From contig JBELMB010000001.1 of the NCBI GenBank assembly GCA_042088665.1, forward strand, positions 1 to 64,000: a stretch of 64,000 nt of DNA. Direction: 5' to 3'. Source of the stretch: JBELMB01 sp042088665. GTDB taxonomy: Bacteria; Pseudomonadota; Alphaproteobacteria; Rhodobacterales; Rhodobacteraceae. Made by a program: the position numbers and the translations under genes. Of the stretch, positions 48,473-56,154 are shown one piece after another. The notes below the pieces were generated by a model. The model was not told the DNA's origin and ran no database searches. It was given only the letters and a program-made list of their open reading frames with translations. Positions within the stretch are counted from its first letter, which is position 1; the number at the start of each line of letters is the position of its first letter.

Positions 48473-49780
48473 TCACAAGACGTAGCGGCTGAGGTCGGTG
48501 GATCGGGTCAACTCGCCCAGATGCGCCTCGACGAAATCTGCGTCTACGGTGACCTCTTCTCCCGGTTTGTCAGGAGCGGAGAAGCTCAGTTCCTCGAACA
48601 CCCGTTCCATGACCGTATAGAGACGTCTTGCACCGATGTTCTCGACTGATGCGTTCACTTCGGCGGCAATATGGGCGAGGGCCTTGATCCCTTCGTCGGT
48701 GAAGGTGACGGTGACCTCTTCGGTGGCCATCAATGCCGTGTATTGCCGGGTCAGGGCGTTGTCGGTTTCGGTCAGGATGCGAACGAAATCCTCTTCGGTG
48801 AGGGCGCGCAGAGTGACGCGGATCGGCAGGCGTCCCTGAAGTTCGGGCAGGAGGTCAGAGGGTTTGGCAATGTGGAATGCGCCCGACGCAATGAACAGGA
48901 TGTGGTCCGTCTTGACTGGCCCGTGCTTGGTGGAGACGGTTGTGCCTTCGATCAGGGGCAGCAGGTCTCGTTGTACACCCTCGCGGGAGACATCGCCGCC
49001 CCGGGTTTCCTGCCGAGCCGCGACCTTGTCGATCTCGTCGAGGAAGACGATGCCGCCTTGTTCCACTGCCTCAAGCGCCGCGGTCTTGACTGTTTCATCG
49101 TCGAGCAGTTTGTCGGCTTCTTCGGCGATCAGGAGATTGTAGCTTTCGGCGACGGTCATCCGCTTGCGCGTGGTGCGCTGACCAAGGGCTTTTCCAAAGA
49201 TGTCGCCGAGGTTCATCATGCCCATCTGCCCGCCGGGCTGGCCGGGGATGTCCATTGTCGGGAAGGGGGAAGCGGTGTCAGCGATGTCGAGATCGATTTC
49301 GGTATCGTCCAACTCTCCGGCTTTCAGCTTGCGCCGGAACATTTCGCGCGTGGCCTGACGGGCGTCGGTGCCAGCGATGGCCTCGATCACGCGTTCCTCG
49401 GCGGCGGCATGGGCGCGGGCCTTGACGTCTTCGCGCATGTGCTCGCGGGTGTCGATGATCGCGGTGTCCACGAGATCGCGCACGATCTGTTCCACGTCGC
49501 GGCCGACGTAGCCCACTTCGGTGAACTTGGTGGCTTCGACCTTGAGGAAGGGCGCGCGGGCGAGGCGGGCCAGTCGGCGCGAGATCTCTGTCTTGCCCAC
49601 TCCGGTCGGTCCGATCATCAGGATGTTCTTTGGCGTGACCTCGTCGCGCAGATCGTCCCCCAGTTGCTTTCGTCGCCACCTGTTGCGCAAGGCGACGGCC
49701 ACGGCGCGCTTGGCCTCTTGCTGGCCAATGATGTAGCGGTCGAGCTCCGAGACGATCTCTCGGGGGGTCAGGTCGGTCAT
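48473..49780 (-). CDS. hslU: ATP-dependent protease ATPase subunit HslU
   Basis: A 435-residue AAA+ unfoldase (ClpY) of the HslUV protease. Walker A GPTGVGKT is at residues 57-64, Walker B GGIVFLDEIDKV follows, the pore motif is GYVGRD, and the C-terminus ends DLSRYVL, which normally inserts into HslV. ATG 49780 is preferred since GAGGA lies upstream at a proper distance. The cognate hslV (51659-52212) is not adjacent in the same transcript: the divergent amt lies between them, and hslV appears frameshifted. Confidence 0.96.
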   Translation of the reverse strand: MTDLTPREIVSELDRYIIGQQEAKRAVAVALRNRWRRKQLGDDLRDEVTPKNILMIGPTGVGKTEISRRLARLARAPFLKVEATKFTEVGYVGRDVEQIVRDLVDTAIIDTREHMREDVKARAHAAAEERVIEAIAGTDARQATREMFRRKLKAGELDDTEIDLDIADTASPFPTMDIPGQPGGQMGMMNLGDIFGKALGQRTTRKRMTVAESYNLLIAEEADKLLDDETVKTAALEAVEQGGIVFLDEIDKVAARQETRGGDVSREGVQRDLLPLIEGTTVSTKHGPVKTDHILFIASGAFHIAKPSDLLPELQGRLPIRVTLRALTEEDFVRILTETDNALTRQYTALMATEEVTVTFTDEGIKALAHIAAEVNASVENIGARRLYTVMERVFEELSFSAPDKPGEEVTVDADFVEAHLGELTRSTDLSRYVL

Positions 49781-49994
49781 TTGCATCCTCGCAACGTCGG
49801 TCTGGATGGTAGCTAAGGAAGCGCGCGGAAAACGCAAGGGTGATCCGCGAAGCGCCTCCATATTGGGCAAAAGTGCCAAAACATGCGCAAAATACAAACA
49901 TAAATAAAACGATTAAATCACAGGCGCAAATTTGCCCTGTTTCTTTGCATAGCGCTGCATTAGCGGGCAGTCCGGGAAAAAGGGAGGACACCCA

Positions 49995-51176
49995 ATGAAC
50001 GCCGCTGATACCGCGTGGATGATCGTCGCCACGGCCTTGGTACTATTCATGACGCTGCCGGGCCTTGCGCTGTTTTACGGCGGGCTTGTCCGAGGACGCA
50101 ATGTTCTGAGCGTCTTCATGCAATGCTATGCCATTGCGTGCCTGATGTCCGTGCTCTGGTTCGTGGCGGGATATTCCATCGCGTTCGGTCCGGGCGACAG
50201 CGGGTACTGGGGCGGCTTTGGAAAGGCCTTCCTTGCAGGGGTGGATGCAGACACGCTGTCCGGCACACTGCCGGAGGTGCTGTTCTTTGCCTTCCAGATG
50301 ACCTTTGCCATCATCACGCCCGCGCTGATTGTCGGGGCCTATGTAGAGCGGATCGGATTTGGCTTTGTCTTGCTGTTTTCGGCGCTCTGGATGCTGATTT
50401 GTTACGCACCTGTGGCGCATTGGGTCTGGGGCGGCGGGATGCTGGCCGATGGCGGTATCTTTGGTGAAACCGGCGTGCGGGATTTTGCCGGTGGGATCGT
50501 CGTGCATGAAACCGCCGGACTGGCTGCGCTGGTGCTGGCGGTGCTGCTTGGGCCGCGTGGGGACCCGTCAAAGCCGCCGCATTCGCCGGGCTACGTGATG
50601 ATCGGTGCTGCGATGCTTTGGGTCGGTTGGTTCGGCTTCAATGGTGGCAGTCAGCTGGCTGCGGATGGTGGAGCGGCCATGGCGCTGACGGTCACGCATC
50701 TGTCCGCGGCGGCGGCGTCACTGACCTGGGCGCTGTGGGAGAAGATCAAGTTCGGCAAGGCGAGCCTTGTGGGTATTGTGACGGGCACGATCGCCGGTCT
50801 TGCCTCGATCACGCCGGCGTCGGGCTTTGTCGGGCCGGTCGAGGCGCTGATCATCGGCGCGGTGGCCGGTGTCCTGTGTCAGGAAGCCGTGGTTCTGATC
50901 CGCAACAAGCTGAAGATCGACGACACGCTGGACGTGTTCGCGGTGCACGGTGTGGGCGGTATCTTTGGCACGATCATGATCGCTGTCTTTGGCGCAGGGG
51001 CCTGGGCCGCGCAGCTGGGGTCACTTTTGATCGTCGGTGTCTGGACCGTGGTGATCACGCTGGTTCTGGCCATGATCGTGCGCATGATCACGCCGTTGCG
51101 GGTCAGTGAAGATGACGAGACGCTGGGGCTTGATCTTGCGACCCATGGCGAGCGTGCCTACGACACGACCTCCTGA
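49995..51176 (+). CDS. amt: Ammonium transporter (Amt family)
   Basis: A 393-residue protein with about 11 hydrophobic helices. The twin pore histidines are in VVHETAG (H171) and VFAVHGVGGIFGT. FYGGLVRGRNVLSVFMQC near the N-terminus is a family signature. AGGGAGGACACCC precedes the ATG. No glnK lies beside it. The 214-base upstream spacer (49781-49994) is partly A+T-rich, with no clear operator recognised. A strong terminator follows. Confidence 0.94.
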   Translation: MNAADTAWMIVATALVLFMTLPGLALFYGGLVRGRNVLSVFMQCYAIACLMSVLWFVAGYSIAFGPGDSGYWGGFGKAFLAGVDADTLSGTLPEVLFFAFQMTFAIITPALIVGAYVERIGFGFVLLFSALWMLICYAPVAHWVWGGGMLADGGIFGETGVRDFAGGIVVHETAGLAALVLAVLLGPRGDPSKPPHSPGYVMIGAAMLWVGWFGFNGGSQLAADGGAAMALTVTHLSAAAASLTWALWEKIKFGKASLVGIVTGTIAGLASITPASGFVGPVEALIIGAVAGVLCQEAVVLIRNKLKIDDTLDVFAVHGVGGIFGTIMIAVFGAGAWAAQLGSLLIVGVWTVVITLVLAMIVRMITPLRVSEDDETLGLDLATHGERAYDTTS

Positions 51177-51198
51177 TCCGGTCGTCTGCGAAAGCATG

Positions 51199-51231
51199 AC
51201 CCGTCGCGCCGAGAGCGCGGCGGGTTTTTTT
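51199..51231 (+). terminator. Rho-independent terminator after amt
   Basis: ACCCGTCGCGC-CGAGA-GCGCGGCGGGT forms an 11-base-pair stem (one wobble) followed by seven Ts, 23 bases after the amt stop. Confidence 0.9.
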
Positions 51232-51319
51232 GTGTCCTGAGAGAACAACGCGCTTGGGCAGGTGTGTTTGCTTGGGCTAGGCTTTCCGCACGGAGCCCGT
51301 ATTTTTCAGGAGAGTGATC

Positions 51320-51643
51320 GTGAAACAGATGTTTTTTGCCCTGACCATGTTGGCCTTGCCCGCAATGGTGCAGGCGCAGTCGGCCTGCAACTGGGGGGCG
51401 CAACGCTCTGACGGGACGGATACGCAACGCGAGTTGATCGTCGTCAATGCCGTGTCTGACCGCTCTGCGCGGCTTTACTGGATCGATTTTGACGGCAATC
51501 CGGTCTTTTACACGGAGATCCCGCCGAATGGGCGCCATGTGCAGGGCACCTACTATCGCCATGTCTGGGTGGTCGAAAACAGCTATGGCTATTGCGATGT
51601 GATCTTTCGGGTCGAGAACAACCTAGAGGTCGTGATCAAGTGA
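51320..51643 (+). CDS. Small secreted protein resembling the VHL beta domain
   Basis: A protein of about 107 residues with a signal peptide (MKQMFFALTMLALPAMVQA, cleavage after AQA). The mature part has the pattern of a von Hippel-Lindau beta domain: SDRSARLYWIDFDGNPVFYT, IPPNGRHVQGTYYRHVWVVEN and a closing DVIFRVENN strand, with two cysteines (in SACNWG and GYCDV) that could form a disulfide. GTG 51320 is chosen because AGGAGAG lies at a proper distance. A stand-alone gene; function unknown. Confidence 0.75.
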   Translation: MKQMFFALTMLALPAMVQAQSACNWGAQRSDGTDTQRELIVVNAVSDRSARLYWIDFDGNPVFYTEIPPNGRHVQGTYYRHVWVVENSYGYCDVIFRVENNLEVVIK

Positions 51644-51658
51644 TCCTCTGCCGCCGTC

Positions 51659-52212
51659 TCAGGCGTTGAGGATTTCCACCGTCAGGTTGCCGTTGGTGTA
51701 GACGCAGATGTCGGCGGCAATGGCCATGGCAGTGCGCGCGATCTCTTCGGCTGATTTGTCGGTGTCCATCAACGCGCGGGCAGCGGCGAGGGCAAAATTG
51801 CCACCCGATCCAATGGCGGCCACCTCGTGTTCGGGGGAGAGCACATCGCCCGCACCGGTGATGACCAGCAGATCAGTGCCGTCGGAGACGATCAGCATCG
51901 CCTCGAGTTTTTGCAGATATTTGTCTGTGCGCCAATCCTTGGCCAGTTCCACCGAGGCGCGTTGCAGCTGTCCGGGCATGGCCTCAAGTTTCTTTTCCAG
52001 CCGTTCGAGCAGGGTAAAGGCATCGGCGGTGAGCCCGCGAACCCACAAAGGACGTCGTGCCCACCGGGCGAAAGACGACGGACCTTGCGCGCTGTGCCCT
52101 TGATCACGGTCTGGCCCAGAGAGACCTGGCCATCACCTGCAATGACGACCTGGCCATCTTTGCGCAGGCCTATGATCGTGGTGCCGTGCCAGCCGGGGAA
52201 ATCGTCAGCCAT
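51659..52212 (-). pseudogene. hslV: ATP-dependent protease subunit HslV, frameshifted
   Basis: The N-terminal part (MADDFPGWHGTTIIGLRK, catalytic Thr at the TTIIG) runs from ATG 52212 to GFAGS. Bases 52030-52032 then lack one base, and the normal continuation TADAFTLLERLE proceeds in another frame to the stop at 51659. Total length 554 bases is one short of 185 codons. AGGAGACC precedes the start. The N-terminal frame runs on about 45 codons into unrelated sequence. It may be a true inactivating deletion or a sequencing error; hslU is intact. Confidence 0.85.
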
Positions 52213-52275
52213 CTTGGTCTCCTGTCTTGTGTCGGGCCGATATGGGACGCCGCGCGCGGCTTGGCAAGGGCAGGT

Positions 52276-52333
52276 GGGGGCGCTGCCCCCGTCGCCTTTG
52301 GCGACTCCCCCGGAGTATTTGCGAAACAAAGAA
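52276..52333 (+). repeat. Palindromic element, copy 11 (full architecture)
   Basis: GGGGGCGCTGCCCCC, then GTCGCC-TTT-GGCGAC, then TCCCCCG and the core GAGTATTTGCGAAACAAAG(AA). It lies between trxA and hslV, both minus strand, immediately before the trxA terminator. Confidence 0.85.
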
Positions 52334-52343
52334 GCCCCGGGAC

Positions 52344-52370
52344 GCAAAAAGCCCCGCCGGGTCGGGCGGG
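52344..52370 (-). terminator. Rho-independent terminator of trxA
   Basis: On the minus strand, GCCCCGCC-CGACCC-GGCGGGGC is followed by TTTTT. It lies 27 bases after the trxA stop. Confidence 0.85.
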
Positions 52371-52397
52371 GCCTTGGTCCTCATCGGGTCTGTTTGG

Positions 52398-52718
52398 TCA
52401 GACCGAGTCTTCGATCCAGCTTTTCAGCGCGGCCTTGGGGCGGGCGCCGGCCATGTTGGAGATGGCAGCGCCGTCCTTGAAGATGAAGAGCGCCGGGATG
52501 CCGCGCACGCCCATGGCGGCGGCGGTGTTCGGATTGCTGTCCACATCCACCTTGGCGATCTTGATCTTGCCTTCCATTTCGGCGGAGAGCTCTTCGAGTG
52601 CGGGGCCGATCTGTTTGCAGGGGCCGCACCATTCGGCCCAGAAATCGACGACCACGGGGATCTCTGAATTCTTCACCTCGGCGTCGAAGGTGGCATCGGT
52701 TACGGCGACGGTGGCCAT
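52398..52718 (-). CDS. trxA: Thioredoxin
   Basis: A 106-residue thioredoxin with active site WCGPC at residues 30-34, the buried Asp in VVVDFWAEW, and the cis-proline in RGIPALFIF. It is likely the major cytoplasmic thioredoxin, a disulfide reductant. AAGGAGACCCCC precedes the ATG. It is 64 bases downstream of addA and has its own terminator. Confidence 0.96.
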   Translation of the reverse strand: MATVAVTDATFDAEVKNSEIPVVVDFWAEWCGPCKQIGPALEELSAEMEGKIKIAKVDVDSNPNTAAAMGVRGIPALFIFKDGAAISNMAGARPKAALKSWIEDSV

Positions 52719-52782
52719 TGGGGGTCTCCTTGGATGGGGCAGCCTGACAGGCTCTGGAAAGTAGGCAGCGCAGCAGGTGCCG

Positions 52783-55700
52783 TCAAGATGGCGTCGCCCT
52801 GACGAGCGCTTGTGTCACAAGATCGTGCGACAGGGACATATAGTGGGCAGTTGCTGTCCAGACGAGGCCGGTTTCGATCCGGTGGTTCGGGTAGATCTGT
52901 GCCAGCGCAGCGGCATAGGCGCCCATCTGGCGTAGCAGACCTTCGGGGGTGTCGGCGGGGGTGTTTGGCACCACGCGATTTGTCTTGAAGTCGATGGCGA
53001 TGACGCTGTCGGTCGTGACAAGCAGCCGGTCGATCTGCCCGTGGATGCGACCTATGGTGGGCACATCTGCGGTTATGCTCACTTCGGCGAGCGTGTCCGG
53101 GGCGAAGAAGCGGGAGAGGTTCGGGGCGGCAAGCACGCGGAGGGCTTCGGCTGCGATGGCAGGCAGGTCGTCGGCCACCGGCGCCAGCGCGGTCATGTTG
53201 CGCAGGTTCTCGATGAGTTGGTCTGCTGCCTCCGCGTGATCCGAAGGCGGCAGCGCCGGGAGGATTTCCAGAATGTGATGCAGAGCGGTGCCGCGGGCGA
53301 GGGCCTTTTCCTCGCTGTCGCCAGCGGCCCCGGACAGTGCCTTGGCACCGCCAAGATCGGAAGGCGCACGGGTTTTGGACACGGGCGAGGGTGCAGGCAA
53401 AGGACCGTCGGGCACCGGTGTGACGATGTCGGTTTGTGGCGCCTTGTCTTTTTGGGGTGCAGGCGGCAGGGCGGACCAGTCGGCGCGCCAGCTGCGCAGC
53501 CCCTCGCCCGCATCATCCGGCGCGAAACTGTAGGTATGCGACTCTGCGCCTGCGTCGATCATGCCCTTGTGGACCTTGTCGTACCAGGCCTCGCCGGTTT
53601 TGCCCATGTCACCGGCTGCCCCCACGATGAGCCATTTCTCGGCCCGGGTCATGGCGACGTACAGCAGGCGGTCGCGTTCCTGCGCCTCGCGGGTTTTGGC
53701 ACGGGTCACGGCCTCCTGCTGGCGTCGGGGCTGTGCCTTTTCCGGCTGTTTCCAGACCATGGCATCCCCGTCGCGCAGGAGTGCCCCGCGCAGCTTGGTG
53801 TCGGGGGCTGCGCAATCGGGCAGAATGACGATCGGCGCCTCCAATCCCTTGGCGCCATGCACCGTCATCACGCGCAGGGTTTCCCCGGCGCTGTCGGGGG
53901 CGCGCTTGATTTCCAGGTAGTCGGCCTGCGCCCATTCCAGAAAGCCCGTCAGCGTTGGCACGGCGCTCTGCTCATAGGCGAGGGCCTGTTGCAGCAGCGC
54001 GTTCAGGCCATCCTCTGCCTCTGCGCCGAGACGGCCAATCAGGCGGCGGCGGCCCATATGGCGGGTCAGGATCCGCTCGATCAGGTCGTAGGGACGCAGG
54101 AAATCGGTATTGGCGCGCAGATCGTCCAACACCGTGAGCGTTTCGGGAAAAGCATCGTGCTGCGGGCGCAGCGCCTGCCAAAGCGTCGGTTCCGTGCGCC
54201 GGTGCGCGAGGTCGAACAGCGCCTGTTCCGACCAGCCGAAGAGCGGCGAGCGCAGGGCGGCGGCGAGGGACAGGCTGTCCTCCGGTGTTTCCAGAAACTT
54301 CAGCAGGGCGATGACGTCGCGCACCGCCAGTTCGGCCATGACCTTCAGCCGGTCGGCCCCGGCGATGGGCAGCTTTTCCTGTTTGCAGGCGCGGATGATT
54401 TCCTTGAAGAGACGCCCGCGGGAGCGCACGAGGATCAGCACATCCCCCGCCTGTACCGGGCGTGACTGGTAGGTGCCGCTGTGGCCCTCCTCGACGGGCA
54501 GGGGGTGTTTGCCGTCTATGATGCCCCGGACAAAGCGGGCGATACGGGTTGCGAGGATCACGCTGTGGTGGCGCGCGCCTTGTCTGTCCAGTGGTTCGAA
54601 CCACGGGCCGTCCTCGTCGTCCTTGACCTTGTCGACCGGGGGCCAGAGATCGACGCGCCCGGGCATCACGGTCTTGAAGGCGATGTGCTCTGCGCCATCA
54701 AAGCCGGACTCTGCGGCGCCAGCAAAGGTCAGGTCGACGAGGCGCAGGACCGGCTCTGCCGAGCGAAAGCTGTAGGCCAGCTCTGATGCCACAAGCGGTG
54801 CGTCGGTGTTTTCGAGACGGGTGCGGAACTCCTCTCGCATGCGGTCGAATTCAGAGGGGTCCGCGCCCTGAAACGAGTAGATCGACTGTTTCTTGTCCCC
54901 CACCACAAAGATCGTGCGGCGCTCTTCGCGTGCGCCCTGGCCAGATGTAAACTCCCGTGCGAGGCGTTCGATGACCTCCCATTGAACGGGGGATGTGTCC
55001 TGCGCCTCGTCCACGAGGATGTGGTCGATGCCGCCATCCAGCTTGTAAAGCACCCAATCGGCGACGCACCGGGCGGACAGCAGATCCCGGGCGCGGGAAA
55101 TCAGGTCGTCGAAATCGAGCCAGCCGCGGCGCTCCTTTTCCGCCTCGTAGGCGGTGACAAACGGCTGGGCGAAGGCGTGCAGCGCGATGTCGCGTGCGGC
55201 GGCCTCAAATGCGCGTTCCACTTCGACCGATGCCTCGACCCGCGCGGCCAGCTGGTCATAGCGCGTGCAGAGGTCGGGGTGGGCCTTGCGCGTGGCCTTC
55301 GTGGGGAAGGATTTGCGCAAGCTGCCCGCCTGCGTGAGGCACACCCGCCGCAACAGCGACAGGGCCTGTGCATCGGGCGCTGTGATCTGCGCCAGCAACT
55401 CGGCCATGTCCGGTTCTGTCTTGCCGTTGGTGAAGGCAGCGATCAGCGTGGGGAGCCAGTGCATCTCGTCCCCGAGAAAGACCTGCGCCAGAAGATCTTC
55501 GGCTGTCATGTCCTCGGTCAGACCGTAAGCGGCCCTGATCTGGTCCGGCTTGGGCGCGTTGACGAAGGCTGCGCGCGCATTGCAGATCTCTGCCAGCAGG
55601 CCGGAGAGGTCGTCGCCCCCGAGATAAGGTGCAATCCCTTCGAGCAGCGCGCGGTCAGGGCCCTGGGCCATATCGTCGAGGATCTCTGCGCGCAGCATCT

Positions 55701-56154
55701 CGCCCGCGCGGTCTTCCATTTCCTTGAACTGGGGGGAGACCTTTGCCTCCAGCGGGAAACGCCGCAGCAGCGCCGCACAGAACGAGTGGATCGTCTGGAT
55801 GCGCAGACCGCCGGGGGTCTCGATCGCGCGGGCAAAGAGCGTGCGCGCCTCTTTCAGGAAGCCGGGATCGGTGGGGGTGTCGACGCCAAGAACCGCCAAC
55901 TCGCTGCGCAGTTTCGGTTCCGGCAGCATGGCCCAGCTGCCCAGCCGCTTGAACAGGCGGTTCTGCATCTCTGTCGCGGCGGCCTTGGTATAGGTCAGGC
56001 ACAGGATGTGGGAGGGATCGACGCCGTTCAGCAGCAGGCGCGCCACGCGATCCGTCAGAACCCGGGTCTTGCCCGATCCGGCATTGGCGGCCAGCCATGT
56101 GGATTGGTCCGGCGTGCTGGCGCGAACCTGCGCCTCTGTGGCGGCGTCTCTCAT
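52783..56154 (-). CDS. addA: Double-strand break repair helicase-nuclease AddA
   Basis: A UvrD-like helicase of 1123 residues with a C-terminal nuclease domain; with AddB it resects double-strand breaks for RecA loading. Walker A ANAGSGKT is at residues 23-30, LVDEAQDTSP marks motif II, and VMTVHGAKGLEAPIV marks motif V. The nuclease motif is in AIDFKTNR near the C-terminus. ATG 56154 overlaps the addB stop (ATGA). Confidence 0.95.
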   Translation of the reverse strand: MRDAATEAQVRASTPDQSTWLAANAGSGKTRVLTDRVARLLLNGVDPSHILCLTYTKAAATEMQNRLFKRLGSWAMLPEPKLRSELAVLGVDTPTDPGFLKEARTLFARAIETPGGLRIQTIHSFCAALLRRFPLEAKVSPQFKEMEDRAGEMLRAEILDDMAQGPDRALLEGIAPYLGGDDLSGLLAEICNARAAFVNAPKPDQIRAAYGLTEDMTAEDLLAQVFLGDEMHWLPTLIAAFTNGKTEPDMAELLAQITAPDAQALSLLRRVCLTQAGSLRKSFPTKATRKAHPDLCTRYDQLAARVEASVEVERAFEAAARDIALHAFAQPFVTAYEAEKERRGWLDFDDLISRARDLLSARCVADWVLYKLDGGIDHILVDEAQDTSPVQWEVIERLAREFTSGQGAREERRTIFVVGDKKQSIYSFQGADPSEFDRMREEFRTRLENTDAPLVASELAYSFRSAEPVLRLVDLTFAGAAESGFDGAEHIAFKTVMPGRVDLWPPVDKVKDDEDGPWFEPLDRQGARHHSVILATRIARFVRGIIDGKHPLPVEEGHSGTYQSRPVQAGDVLILVRSRGRLFKEIIRACKQEKLPIAGADRLKVMAELAVRDVIALLKFLETPEDSLSLAAALRSPLFGWSEQALFDLAHRRTEPTLWQALRPQHDAFPETLTVLDDLRANTDFLRPYDLIERILTRHMGRRRLIGRLGAEAEDGLNALLQQALAYEQSAVPTLTGFLEWAQADYLEIKRAPDSAGETLRVMTVHGAKGLEAPIVILPDCAAPDTKLRGALLRDGDAMVWKQPEKAQPRRQQEAVTRAKTREAQERDRLLYVAMTRAEKWLIVGAAGDMGKTGEAWYDKVHKGMIDAGAESHTYSFAPDDAGEGLRSWRADWSALPPAPQKDKAPQTDIVTPVPDGPLPAPSPVSKTRAPSDLGGAKALSGAAGDSEEKALARGTALHHILEILPALPPSDHAEAADQLIENLRNMTALAPVADDLPAIAAEALRVLAAPNLSRFFAPDTLAEVSITADVPTIGRIHGQIDRLLVTTDSVIAIDFKTNRVVPNTPADTPEGLLRQMGAYAAALAQIYPNHRIETGLVWTATAHYMSLSHDLVTQALVRATPS

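Noticed and set aside
49781..49994. Possible sigma-54 promoter upstream of amt (TTGCAT near 49950)
   Set aside because: The matching GG element at the proper 10-base distance is missing.
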